Source of the DNA: CAVTWJ01 sp964525605
GTDB lineage: Bacteria > Oederibacteriota > Muellerivitia > Muellerivitales > Muellerivitaceae
Length of the DNA: 52,065 bases
Assembly (NCBI GenBank): GCA_964525605.1
Contig: CAZGKT010000021.1
Span: 1-52,065 of the forward strand
Direction: 5' to 3'
Part shown: piece by piece, positions 11,205-19,649 of the stretch
Layout: the number at the start of each line of letters is the position of its first letter
Numbering within the stretch: the first letter of the stretch is position 1
Translations under genes and position numbers: made by a program
The notes under the pieces: model-generated
The model's database searches: none
Told to the model about the DNA's origin: nothing
Seen by the model: only the letters and a program-made list of their open reading frames with translations

Positions 11205-12029
11205 TCAGGGGACAACCACGGGAACGTTGCTGGATTCCATGGCTTTTTTCTCGAAAGCAAGGGGCCGAGCGGTTTCCAGGGCGTAATCCATGTCGGTGAG
11301 GAGATTTTCCTCATGCATCCGATCCAGAAGAATTTGGATTTCCTTCTGGGCATAGGGGGTCAGTTCGCCCTTTTCAAAAGACTGGCGGTATCGAAGGGGA
11401 TTGGGAAGCATCATGGCCAGAAAAGCCCCTTCCTTGGCGTTGAGTTGAGCGGGGATTTTTTTAAAATAAAACCAGGAAGCAGGCGATATTCCATAAAGCT
11501 CTCCACCCCATTGAGCGCAGTTGAGGTAAACCTCCAGAACTCTTTTTTTGGCGACATAACGGGGAACCTGGGAGGCCAGGACCATCTCGGCGATTTTTCG
11601 CGAAAGGGTTTTTTCTTTGGTCAGAAACACGTTTTTCACAACCTGTTGAGTCAGGGTACTGCCCCCCCTTTTGAGCCGGCCGGCTTCCCAATCTTCTTGA
11701 AGGGCGTTTCGGAGGGATTCCCACTCAATCCCCCGATTTTTGAAAAAGCCGTCATCCTCGCTGACCACCACCGCGTCCACCGCACGCACAGAGACATGGC
11801 CCAGCGGAACCCAATCCCGTAAGTGAAGCCGCTCCATGACGTAGTGGTTGGAATTCAGCTCGGGAAGGGACGGCAGGGTGAGATAGGCTTGCAAAAAGCC
11901 GGAACCAATGTAGAGAAGCACGGGAAAAGAAAGAATGAGGGCTATCCCATAGAGCTTGAACCACCAGGTCTTCGTGAGAGGGGTGGGCCCTGCCTTGCCA
12001 GGATCGGTCGCGGATGATCCCATGATCAT
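11205..12029 (-). CDS. mtgA: Monofunctional peptidoglycan glycosyltransferase MtgA
   Basis: About 274 residues. A GT51 enzyme that polymerises lipid II into glycan strands at the inner membrane. One membrane anchor (LILSFPVLLYIGSGFLQAYL) precedes the catalytic motifs: EDDGFFKNRG with the catalytic Glu, RGGSTLTQQVVKN, KRVLEVYLN, and the GISPASWFYF segment. There is no transpeptidase domain. The ATG at 12029 (MIMGSSATD) was chosen because the longer TTG-started reading would begin upstream of a TATAAT box at 12127-12132. The ATG at 12023 is an equal alternative. No strong ribosome binding site is seen. Confidence 0.9.
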   Translation of the reverse strand: MIMGSSATDPGKAGPTPLTKTWWFKLYGIALILSFPVLLYIGSGFLQAYLTLPSLPELNSNHYVMERLHLRDWVPLGHVSVRAVDAVVVSEDDGFFKNRGIEWESLRNALQEDWEAGRLKRGGSTLTQQVVKNVFLTKEKTLSRKIAEMVLASQVPRYVAKKRVLEVYLNCAQWGGELYGISPASWFYFKKIPAQLNAKEGAFLAMMLPNPLRYRQSFEKGELTPYAQKEIQILLDRMHEENLLTDMDYALETARPLAFEKKAMESSNVPVVVP

Positions 12030-12126
12030 GAAAGCCGATGAAGGATTGGGCTTGGAGGAAGGGAGCGCGCGAAACCATCGTGGAATTGCTTCAAATTGAA
12101 ACCTCAGGGTTAAATAAAACCCTCCC

Positions 12127-12132
12127 ATTATA
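12127..12132 (-). promoter_or_regulatory. Possible -10 box for mtgA
   Basis: The minus strand reads TATAAT here, about 100 bp before the chosen mtgA start. A TTGCCA lies 20 bp upstream, which is wider than ideal spacing, so the -35 assignment is weak. Confidence 0.35.
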
Positions 12133-12187
12133 GGTAAAGGCGGGAAAACCTTTGGCAATTTTCCGTCATATATAAACTAAATGGGAA

Positions 12188-12544
12188 TTACTGAGAGGAA
12201 CGTCCGGCTTTTGGCCTTGGGATGGGGACATATTTCGCGGCCCAGCCGACCACACCGAATGCGAACCCCAGGATCACCATCATCCATCCGATCAGGGTGA
12301 TGACAAAGGCCGTTTCAACCAGCCAAGTCACATGAAATTTCCAGCCGATTGAAAAAATGGCGGCGCCGGCCGCCATCACGAGAACCCCGACGCCCATGGC
12401 CACCCGCGCCACTTTTTTTTCATGCATCAGGCTGGCCCCGTAAGGCAGGTTCTCGACCAGGGAAAAGAAATCATAAAATCTTTTTCCCACTCCCCGCTTG
12501 GCACGTGGAGAAGTCATCGTTTTTCTCTTATTCAGTTTGGCCAT
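12188..12544 (-). CDS. Small membrane protein of unknown function
   Basis: About 118 residues. A basic N-terminus (MAKLNKRKTMTSPRAKRG) is followed by two hydrophobic helices near residues 48-69 and 77-105, then a short basic tail, so it is probably a two-span inner-membrane protein. I know no family for it. The ATG at 12544 is preferred over one 12 nt upstream because AAGGGA lies correctly spaced before it. It lies between mtgA and pit on the same strand, but a strong terminator separates it from pit. Confidence 0.6.
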   Translation of the reverse strand: MAKLNKRKTMTSPRAKRGVGKRFYDFFSLVENLPYGASLMHEKKVARVAMGVGVLVMAAGAAIFSIGWKFHVTWLVETAFVITLIGWMMVILGFAFGVVGWAAKYVPIPRPKAGRSSQ

Positions 12545-12583
12545 GGTTCCCTTCATCCTATCTGAGGCGGAAGATCTTTACCC

Positions 12584-12613
12584 AAAAAAGAAGGCGGCCA
12601 AAAGGCCGCCTTC
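12584..12613 (-). terminator. Intrinsic terminator of pit
   Basis: GAAGGCGGCC (12590-12599) and GGCCGCCTTC (12604-12613) form a perfect 10-bp stem with an AAAA loop. On the minus strand the stem is followed by six T residues, the classic form. It lies about 45 bp past the pit stop. Confidence 0.9.
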
Positions 12614-12659
12614 GGGGAAAATTCAGATCGTTTCAACCGGCTCGAAGCTTTGAGCTTCC

Positions 12660-14159
12660 TTACTTGACCCCCAACAGGTTGAAAACCACATCGAGAATAA
12701 AGGCGAAGATGCCACCGCCCAAAAGCATGCAAACGGGCAGGGTCAAGACCCAGGCCAGCACGATATTGCGCAGGGTTTGGGTTTGCAGGCCCGACCCATT
12801 GGCCGTCATGGTGCCCGCGATGCCGGAAGAAAGGACGTGGGTGGTGCTGACGGGCAGGCCGAACATATCGGCCGCCTCAATGGTGGCGAAGGCCACGAGT
12901 TCAGCCGAGGCCCCCTGCGCGTAAGTCAGGTGGGATTTACCGATTTTCTCCCCGACCGTGACCACAATGCGTTTCCAGCCGATCATGGTTCCCAAGCCCA
13001 GGGCCAGGGCCACCGCCACCTTCACCCAGACGGGAATGAACTTGGTCAGTTTATCCATATGCTTCTTGATGTCTCCCGCCGCCTTTTTTTCATTCGGATC
13101 CGTGAATAGATTTTGCTTCGTCGCCTTCCCGAGACTTTCCGAAACCAGGTAAAGATTGTTGCGGAGCCCCCGGCGCTGGTCGTCGTTCAACTCGGTCAGG
13201 CTCTTGTGGCCCTGCAGGGTATCGGATATCTCTCGGCACTCGGTGCCGATGGCCGCGAAGGTATCCGGACTGATCTTGGCCCCGGGCTTCAGGTAATCGG
13301 AAATGTATTGGTCCGCCACCGGTCCGCCCGCCATGGCGGCGCCCGGAGAATGCTTGTCCATCTGGAAGGAAATCGTCTGGGCGGTGGCCGATAGGTCCTG
13401 CAGGGCCTTCTCGTTGACGCTCAGGTCCACCGCAAAGGTGGCCGGTACCACGCCAATGAGGATGAGCATGATGAGGCCCATGCCCTTTTGCCCGTCATTG
13501 GAACCATGGGCGAAGCTGACTCCCGTGCAGGTTAAAACCAGAAGGGAGCGAATCCACAGGGGGGGAGCGGTGTCCTTTTTGGGGGATTCGTAGAGGTCTT
13601 TGCGTTTAACCAGCGCCTTCAAAAGGAGAAGAACCAGGGCGGAACAGACAAAACCCAAAATCGGCGAAATCAGAAGGGCCATGCCGATATCTTTGGCCTT
13701 GTCCCAATTGACCCCTTCCCCAAAAACATGGCCGGGCGTCATCATGGCGTTGGCCAGGCCTACGCCCATAATGGAACCAAACAGGGTATGGGAACTGGAG
13801 GCGGGAAGGCCGAAATACCAGGTTCCCACATTCCAGATGATGGCGGATATCAATAATGAGAAGACCATGGCGAAACCGGGCGCCGAACCCACATGGATGA
13901 CAAGCTCCACGGGTAAAAGAGCGATGACGCCGAAGGCCACCATTCCCGTGGAGGTCAAGACGCCGGTGAGATTCCACAAACCGGACCAAATGACCGCCAT
14001 CCAGGGCTTCAAGGTGTGGGTATAAATAACCGTGGCCACCGCGTTGGCCGTATCATGGAAACCATTCACAAACTCGAAAGAAAGCGCCAATCCCAGCGCC
14101 AGCAACAAAAATACCACATGCCCTAACGATAACATCTGTCCGAACATTTCCACGATCAA
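12660..14159 (-). CDS. pit: Inorganic phosphate transporter, Pit family
   Basis: 499 residues of the PiT/PHO-4 family, low-affinity ion-coupled phosphate carriers of the inner membrane. The two repeated halves are visible through NGFHDTANAVATVIYT near residue 33 and AHGSNDGQKGMGLIML near residue 218. A hydrophilic central segment of about 150 residues separates the halves, and AFATIEAADMFGLPVSTTHV near the C-terminus is the third conserved block. No phoU-like partner lies next to it. A sulfate or metal-phosphate role is possible in this family. Confidence 0.93.
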   Translation of the reverse strand: MIVEMFGQMLSLGHVVFLLLALGLALSFEFVNGFHDTANAVATVIYTHTLKPWMAVIWSGLWNLTGVLTSTGMVAFGVIALLPVELVIHVGSAPGFAMVFSLLISAIIWNVGTWYFGLPASSSHTLFGSIMGVGLANAMMTPGHVFGEGVNWDKAKDIGMALLISPILGFVCSALVLLLLKALVKRKDLYESPKKDTAPPLWIRSLLVLTCTGVSFAHGSNDGQKGMGLIMLILIGVVPATFAVDLSVNEKALQDLSATAQTISFQMDKHSPGAAMAGGPVADQYISDYLKPGAKISPDTFAAIGTECREISDTLQGHKSLTELNDDQRRGLRNNLYLVSESLGKATKQNLFTDPNEKKAAGDIKKHMDKLTKFIPVWVKVAVALALGLGTMIGWKRIVVTVGEKIGKSHLTYAQGASAELVAFATIEAADMFGLPVSTTHVLSSGIAGTMTANGSGLQTQTLRNIVLAWVLTLPVCMLLGGGIFAFILDVVFNLLGVK

Positions 14160-14301
14160 TCCTCCCCCAGTGAAATGGATGAAATGAGAATCCCAATCAG
14201 CGGGAGGGAATATGTCCTGCGGAGGTTTCGGGAATGTTACAAGGAAGGCATTAGGTGGTTAATAGAAATAACCCTGTGCCTTTAATCGAAAAAAAAGGTT
14301 T

Positions 14302-14772
14302 TTAGCGCGAGGTAGGTGTGGGATTCAGTTTCGATTCCAAATCTTTCATCTTGGCCCGGATATCCACTTCGTCATTTTTCTGGTCCAATTCTTTCATACG
14401 GGCCTCCAGGGCCGTCTGGCGGAAGACAGCCTCTTGGAGTACCACAAAAGCCAGTTTGCGTTTTTCAACCGCCAATTGCAGTTCCAAATCCGCCCTTTCC
14501 TTGGCGGAAAGCGCTTGGGCCCGGAAACTCTTGGCGGCCTTGATCCACTTCTGGTAAGCCCGCTTGGCTCTTTTGTCGTAGAGGGTGGACTCCAGGCGGG
14601 TTTTATCCCAATCGTCCCGAAAACTTTGAACTTCTTTCTGGGCCGCTTCCAGATCCTGATTGGCCAGATTGAGAGCCTGATTCGGCCCGGGAGTCGGGTC
14701 GGCAAAAGCAGACCGAGTCAACAAAAGCAGGAATAGGCAGAATTTCATGGGTGCCGGGAGGTATGATTTCAT
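14302..14772 (-). CDS. Secreted coiled-coil protein of unknown function
   Basis: 156 residues. The N-terminus, through MKFCLFLLLLTRSAFA, is a Sec signal with cleavage expected before DPTPGPNQ. The mature part is highly charged and helical, rich in Lys, Glu, Ala and Arg, typical of a coiled coil. No family recognised. The ATG overlaps the ligA stop (ATGA), and GGGAAG lies upstream within ligA, so translation is probably coupled to ligA. A second ATG at codon 9 could also start the signal peptide. Confidence 0.65.
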   Translation of the reverse strand: MKSYLPAPMKFCLFLLLLTRSAFADPTPGPNQALNLANQDLEAAQKEVQSFRDDWDKTRLESTLYDKRAKRAYQKWIKAAKSFRAQALSAKERADLELQLAVEKRKLAFVVLQEAVFRQTALEARMKELDQKNDEVDIRAKMKDLESKLNPTPTSR

Positions 14773-16799
14773 TTTTGGTTCTTCCCGACCATTTTATCGA
14801 ATTCCCCCTCCGTCAATATCCGAATCCCAAGTCCCTTGGCTTTCTTCAGTTTGGACCCCGCCGCTTCGCCCGCCACGACATAGGTGGTCAGTTTCGAAAC
14901 CGATCCTGCCGCCTTGGCCCCCAATTTCTTGACCAGATCCCCCGCCTCCTTGCGGCTATAGCCCTTGAGTTCGCCGGTAAAAACAAAGGTTTGACCCTGG
15001 AATGGCTGTTGGCTCGAAGGTTCTTCCTCTTTTAGGCGTTTGATGTTCACCCCGGCTTTCTCGAGTTTTTGGATCACCTTCTTGTTTTGAGCATTGGAGA
15101 AAAAAATCGAGATGGAATGGGCCACCACGGGCCCGATGCCGTCGATACCTGTCAGCTTTTCTTCCCCAGCTTCCCCGACTTCCTTAAGACTGCTGTATCG
15201 GGTAGCTAGGATTTCGGCCACATGCACCCCCACATGCCGGATGCCGAGCGCGAAGAGCAGCCGGCCCAGGGTGCGTTTCCGGCTTTCCTCGATTTGACCC
15301 ACCAGATTCTGGGCGGATTTCTCGGCCTTGCGTTCCAAGGCCGCCACTTCCAACTCCGTGAGGGTATAAAGATCCGCGTAGTCTTTAATGAGCTTCTCGC
15401 CGAGCAGTTGTTTCACCACTGCCGGACCCGCTCCCCGGATATCCATGGCGTCCCGGGAACAGAAATGTTCGATGATCCTTTCCACCTGGGCCGCGCAGGA
15501 GGCGTTGCCGCAGCGCCAGGCCGCTTCCCCCTCTTCCCGTTCAAGCGTGGAGCCGCAGATGGGGCAATCGGAGGGCATTTTGAAAACCTTTTCTCCGCCC
15601 TTACGCTTTTCCGGCAAGGATTGCAAAACCTTGGGGATGACCAGCCCACCCTTTTCGACGATGACCCGGTCCCCGATTCGCAAATCCTTGCGTTGGATTT
15701 CGTCCTCGTTATGAAGGGTCGCGCGGCTGACCTTGGTGCCTTCCAAAAGGACCGGCTCCAGTTCCGCGACCGGAGTCACGGCCCCCGTACGCCCCACCTG
15801 CAGAGTGATGTCGTTTAAACGGGTTTCCGCCCGTTGGGCCGGAAATTTGTAGGCGATCGCCCATCGGGGAATTTTAGAAGTAGTTCCCAGTTTTCCCCGT
15901 TGAGCGAAGTGGTTGATTTTGAGGACCACCCCATCGCAGTCAAACCCGATGGTTTCCCGTTTGGCCTGGTATTCTTCACAATATCCGTGCACTTCCTCGA
16001 TGGTTCGGGCCAGCTTGAAATGGGCGTCTTCCGGAAAACCCATATCTTTGAGCCAGCGGAGACACTCCGCCTGGGTTTCAAAGGGAAGGGGCTCGGCCGA
16101 AAATACATAGTAGAGGAGAATTTTCAGAGGTTTCTTGGCGGATTCGGCTGGATCAATGGTTTTGAGGGTTCCCGCGGCCGTGTTACGCGGGTTGGCAAAA
16201 AGGGGCAAATCACGTTCTTCCCTTTCCCGGTTGATGGTTTCGAAATCTTCCCGGGTAAAAAAAACTTCCCCCCTGATTTCCATCCGGCGGGGCAGGCTCC
16301 GGCCCTTCAATCTTTGGGGCAACCCGGGAATATTTTGCACATTGGTCAAAACATCGTCGCCCTTTTCGCCATCCCCCCGGGTGATGGCATGGGCCAATTC
16401 CCCGTTTTCGTAAACCAACTCGATACTGACCCCGTCGATCTTGAGCTCGCAGATATACTCGTATTTCTCATTCCCCAACCCCTTTTTGACCCTCTCGTCG
16501 AATTCCCGGAGTTCTTCCAGCGAATAGGTGTTGTCCAACGAAAGCATGGGTACCCGGTGGGACACGGTTTTGAAATGTTTGCCCGTGGTTTCAGAAAGCT
16601 TTTGGGTGGGGGAATCCTTTGACCGGAGGGAAGGATGGGCCTCTTCCAGGTCCTTCAGTTCGCGGTAAAGCCGGTCATATTCGAAATCGGTAATTTCGGG
16701 CGCGGCGTCGTCATAGTATTTCTGGTTATGGTATTCGATCAGGCTCCGAAGTTTTTCGGCGCGTTTAAGGACTTCGGGGGAGGGTTTTTCTTTTTTCAT
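14769..16799 (-). CDS. ligA: NAD-dependent DNA ligase LigA
   Basis: 676 residues, close to the usual 670. It seals nicks in replication and repair using NAD+. An Ia domain (IEYHNQKYYDDAAPEITDFEYD) binds NMN, the adenylation motif CELKIDGVSIE holds the catalytic Lys, four Cys (CPIC and two in RCGNASC) bind zinc, helix-hairpin-helix repeats follow, and a BRCT domain (GQTFVFTGELKGYSRKEAG) ends the protein. The start is the ATG at 16799 (MKKEKPSPEVL); longer readings would intrude on the gene upstream. Confidence 0.97.
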   Translation of the reverse strand: MKKEKPSPEVLKRAEKLRSLIEYHNQKYYDDAAPEITDFEYDRLYRELKDLEEAHPSLRSKDSPTQKLSETTGKHFKTVSHRVPMLSLDNTYSLEELREFDERVKKGLGNEKYEYICELKIDGVSIELVYENGELAHAITRGDGEKGDDVLTNVQNIPGLPQRLKGRSLPRRMEIRGEVFFTREDFETINREREERDLPLFANPRNTAAGTLKTIDPAESAKKPLKILLYYVFSAEPLPFETQAECLRWLKDMGFPEDAHFKLARTIEEVHGYCEEYQAKRETIGFDCDGVVLKINHFAQRGKLGTTSKIPRWAIAYKFPAQRAETRLNDITLQVGRTGAVTPVAELEPVLLEGTKVSRATLHNEDEIQRKDLRIGDRVIVEKGGLVIPKVLQSLPEKRKGGEKVFKMPSDCPICGSTLEREEGEAAWRCGNASCAAQVERIIEHFCSRDAMDIRGAGPAVVKQLLGEKLIKDYADLYTLTELEVAALERKAEKSAQNLVGQIEESRKRTLGRLLFALGIRHVGVHVAEILATRYSSLKEVGEAGEEKLTGIDGIGPVVAHSISIFFSNAQNKKVIQKLEKAGVNIKRLKEEEPSSQQPFQGQTFVFTGELKGYSRKEAGDLVKKLGAKAAGSVSKLTTYVVAGEAAGSKLKKAKGLGIRILTEGEFDKMVGKNQK

Positions 16800-16881
16800 G
16801 GAAGGTTCCGAAACGAATATAGCCATCCGGAGCGTGGCCCGCAACCCCAGCCGGGAAAGAATCGGGGAGAAAACCGCCTGG

Positions 16882-17430
16882 CTAGGGATTGATCTCGAAG
16901 GAGGAAACGATCCGATTCGCGATGTTCTCCTGAATTTCCCTGGCCGGATCATATTGGATGATCACGCGCCACCAGTAAGGCAAAAGAACCGCGTTTAAAA
17001 TCTTGAACTTGACCGTCTTCCCAGCCTTGTCCGTGGCTGTCCCGTTGGATACCAGGAAACGGTTTCCTTTTACGATGAAGGGGGTCTCGAACAGTTTCAG
17101 ATCAGTTACTTTTTTTTCGGCGGCAATCAGGTCGGCTACTTGTTTAGGGGTCTCGTCCACCGTCATGGTCTTTTTGGAATCAGGAAAGAAAGTCACTCCC
17201 ACCTTCATCTCAAACCCTTTATTCGCTCCCTTTTGGACCGGGGTGGCGTAAAAAACCGAATCGTAACCGCTCATCTTCCCGTCCTTCAACAGGGGAAAGG
17301 GAGTATCGATGGAATAATTCCAATCCACATCGTGGAAATGGTTCCAATCCAGAAGGGCCGATTTGCCCCAGGTCTGGATGGACCCAAGGAACGATAGGAC
17401 GACCAAAAGGGATAAAAGGCGCTGCGACAT
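16882..17430 (-). CDS. Secreted protein of unknown function
   Basis: 182 residues beginning MSQRLLSLLVVLSFLGSIQTWG, a clear signal peptide, so the product is periplasmic or outer-membrane associated. The mature part has alternating hydrophobic strands (GYDSVFYATPV, FEMKVGVTFFP) and ends IVSSFEINP. It resembles small lipid-binding or PsbP/DcrB-like beta folds in general style, but I cannot assign it. AAGGAG sits 7-8 nt before the ATG at 17430, which fixes the start; longer readings are not credible. It lies between ligA and a phosphoesterase gene. Confidence 0.75.
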   Translation of the reverse strand: MSQRLLSLLVVLSFLGSIQTWGKSALLDWNHFHDVDWNYSIDTPFPLLKDGKMSGYDSVFYATPVQKGANKGFEMKVGVTFFPDSKKTMTVDETPKQVADLIAAEKKVTDLKLFETPFIVKGNRFLVSNGTATDKAGKTVKFKILNAVLLPYWWRVIIQYDPAREIQENIANRIVSSFEINP

Positions 17431-17477
17431 ATAGGGCTCCTTATCGAAAAATAACATCAGGCCAAGACTTCGGTGAT

Positions 17478-18209
17478 TTATTTTCCTGTTTTTAACCGCT
17501 GGGCCAAGTATTCGGGCAGACCCGCCGCGATCGTTTTTTGATGGGTCGTCTCTAGATCGTAAGGAATGCGGCGTATGGAAAGTTTCCGGCTTTGGGAATC
17601 GTACATCACATAGCAGGTCCGGGGGTCTCCATCCCGGGGCTGGCCCACACTTCCTACGTTGACCAAATAACGGCAAGAGGGATCGAGGACCTTTTCGACC
17701 TCCGTGAGGATCTTGACATCTCCCCCCTTGGATTGTTCAGCGATGTAGGGCTTGTGAACATGGCCGAAAAAACACACCGCGCCCTGGAAGTAACGGAAAT
17801 TCCGCTCCACATCTTCCGGCTGGGTGAGGTAATGCCACTCCTCGCTTTGGAAAGGCGAGGAGTGGACCAGTTGAATCTCTCCAATTTCTTCCCGGAGGCG
17901 CAGGTTCTGAAGAATTTGAAGGTTTTTGGGTTTGAGCTTCTGTAAGGTCCAACGGATAGCCTCGGCGGCGGGAGGATTGAATTTCGAAAGGTTTGTTTGT
18001 CCTATGACCGCGGCGTCATGATTCCCCATGACCGTCTTCCAGCAACGGAGTGACTCGATGAGCTCAATGACCTCGTTGGGATTGGAGTAATACCCGACCA
18101 AATCACCCAGGCAAAGATATTCCTCGGCCCCTTCGGCCTTCATGGCCTGCGCCACAACCGTCATGGCTTCCAGGTTGCTATGGATATCGGAGAAAATGCC
18201 GTAACGCAT
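17478..18209 (-). CDS. Metallophosphoesterase, YfcE/MJ0936 type
   Basis: 243 residues. The full metallophosphoesterase set is present: DIHSN (residues 8-12), GDLVGY, GNHD, the later VHSSP histidine and GHVHKPY. These ligate two metal ions. The family hydrolyses phosphodiesters such as cyclic nucleotides or nucleotide derivatives; the substrate here is unknown. It has no signal peptide and is cytoplasmic. Given the CHASE2-adenylate cyclase at 34929-37169, a cAMP phosphodiesterase role is conceivable but there is no direct evidence. Confidence 0.9.
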   Translation of the reverse strand: MRYGIFSDIHSNLEAMTVVAQAMKAEGAEEYLCLGDLVGYYSNPNEVIELIESLRCWKTVMGNHDAAVIGQTNLSKFNPPAAEAIRWTLQKLKPKNLQILQNLRLREEIGEIQLVHSSPFQSEEWHYLTQPEDVERNFRYFQGAVCFFGHVHKPYIAEQSKGGDVKILTEVEKVLDPSCRYLVNVGSVGQPRDGDPRTCYVMYDSQSRKLSIRRIPYDLETTHQKTIAAGLPEYLAQRLKTGK

Positions 18210-18292
18210 AAGGCCCCAGGGGAGAAAGTTAAAACAGGCTTATTTTATCACGTGGCGTGGGGGAAACCCATACTTGAAATCAGCCGAAGTTC

Positions 18293-18643
18293 TTAACGCA
18301 CCTTTTTTTGCAAAAGGTAACTGAGAATTCTCAGGCGGTTTTCCTGGCTTTCGTTAAAAGCCCAAAACTTCTCAAGACCCTGGTAAAGAGACCCGTTCCT
18401 ATTCAATTGGCAGGCCATTTCCCCATCGATCCGCTTGACCCGGATGAGCAGGCCCATTTTTTCAAGTTTGGCCATGGGTTTTTCCATCTCCTCGGCTTGG
18501 CGCCCCAAAAGCTTGGCGATCCGATCCGAAGTTTCCATTTCGAGCTCTTTTTTCGAGAAAAAGATCAAGAGATCCCAAACGGCGAAGGAATCCACCACAT
18601 TGTCGAGGAAAGTTTTCATTTCAGGGGGAAAATCAATTTCCAA
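18293..18643 (-). CDS. Winged-helix-like small protein
   Basis: 116 residues. Residues about 15-70 resemble a winged helix-turn-helix of the MarR or ArsR kind (VWDLLIFFSKKELE, DRIAKLLGRQAEEMEKPMAKL, then EKMGLLIRVKR as a wing). The C-terminal part is helical. It probably regulates transcription, but no target is evident. The start is a TTG at 18643 with AAGGA about 7 nt upstream. Its own upstream region (18650-18690) is AT-rich with TATATAAATAT-like sequence that could hold its promoter. Confidence 0.6.
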   Translation of the reverse strand: MEIDFPPEMKTFLDNVVDSFAVWDLLIFFSKKELEMETSDRIAKLLGRQAEEMEKPMAKLEKMGLLIRVKRIDGEMACQLNRNGSLYQGLEKFWAFNESQENRLRILSYLLQKKVR

Positions 18644-18736
18644 AGGTAATTCCTTTATATATTCGAGACATATTTATATACGGCCGTTTCCCTAAAAGCT
18701 ATTGCCAGTTGGAGTTGAGAGGAAGCTGATTTCCCT

Positions 18737-19153
18737 TTATTTGGTAGCCTGAGGGGATTTTTTTTCCAATTTATCCAGAATACCATTCACAAAACGGCTG
18801 GATTCCTCCGTACTGAACCGTTTGACGATTTCCAGCGCCTCGTTAATGGCCACCGATTTGGGAACCTCGTCGTCGAATAAAATCTCGTAGGCGCCCAGCC
18901 TCAATACGTTGCGGTCAACCCCCGCCATCCGGGCCAGGTCCCAATGTTCGGTAAACTTCCGAAGGCTTGAATCTATTTCCGAAACCCGATCCCATATGTT
19001 TTTAACCATTTCCAGTGCCATTTTTTTTGCCGCTTCCGGCGCACTGGCATTGGGGAGAAAGTTTTCTTCCAGGTCCTTGATTTGAACCGTTCCCAGATCC
19101 ATCTGAAAAAGCATTTGAAGGGCCAGTTCCCGGGTTCGCCGCTTTAAACCCAT
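18737..19153 (-). CDS. nusB: Transcription antitermination factor NusB
   Basis: 138 residues, a normal length. NusB with NusE binds boxA RNA and supports antitermination of rRNA operons. Family blocks seen: MGLKRRTRELALQMLFQMD, RMAGVDRNVLRLGAYEIL and PKSVAINEALEIVKRFSTEESSRFVNGILD. The ATG at 19153 was chosen because the longer open frame runs back through ribH. It follows ribH by 16 bp, the very common ribH-nusB pairing, and ends the riboflavin operon. Confidence 0.96.
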   Translation of the reverse strand: MGLKRRTRELALQMLFQMDLGTVQIKDLEENFLPNASAPEAAKKMALEMVKNIWDRVSEIDSSLRKFTEHWDLARMAGVDRNVLRLGAYEILFDDEVPKSVAINEALEIVKRFSTEESSRFVNGILDKLEKKSPQATK

Positions 19154-19169
19154 ACTTGTTTCCCTTCGA

Positions 19170-19640
19170 TTATTGAATTTGATCCAAAACCGACATCGTC
19201 TCCAGCAGGTGAAGGGCTGCCTCAGCCCCCTTGTTGTCCGTCTTCTCACCGGCCCGGGCCATGGCCTGGTCAAGGTTTTCGGTGGTCAGAACTCCAAAAG
19301 CCACGGGCACTCCGGTTTCAAGAGTTAAGGCGCCGAGGCTCGCGGCAATTTCATGCCCCAGAACCTCATGATGGGTGGTTTCCCCCCGGATGATGGCCCC
19401 CAAAGCGATGAGGCCGCTGAACCGGCCCGTCCGAGCCAACTTGGCCGCCACCACACCCAGTTCCCAAGCCCCGGGCACCCATGCCGTTTCTATATTTTCT
19501 TCCAGAACACCCCGCGCTTTGAGGGTTTCCAAGGCGCCTTGAAGCAACCTTCGGCCGATGAGGTCGTTGAAACGGCTCACAACCACCGCTACACGTTTTC
19601 CTGCCCCTTGAGGTTTTCCCTGGATCATGACGGGCGACAT
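19170..19640 (-). CDS. ribH: 6,7-dimethyl-8-ribityllumazine synthase
   Basis: 156 residues. It joins the pyrimidine product of the RibD branch with 3,4-dihydroxybutanone phosphate from RibBA to make lumazine. Conserved blocks: VVVSRFNDLIGRRL, VPGAWELGVVAAKLA, GAIIRGETTHHEVL (with the active-site His) and PVAFGVLTTENLDQA. It lies 9 bp after ribBA and 16 bp before nusB. Confidence 0.97.
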   Translation of the reverse strand: MSPVMIQGKPQGAGKRVAVVVSRFNDLIGRRLLQGALETLKARGVLEENIETAWVPGAWELGVVAAKLARTGRFSGLIALGAIIRGETTHHEVLGHEIAASLGALTLETGVPVAFGVLTTENLDQAMARAGEKTDNKGAEAALHLLETMSVLDQIQ

Positions 19641-19649
19641 TTTATAACC

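Noticed and set aside
16800..16952. An N-terminal extension of LigA
   Set aside because: It would overlap the secreted-protein gene upstream and adds residues absent from all known LigA proteins.
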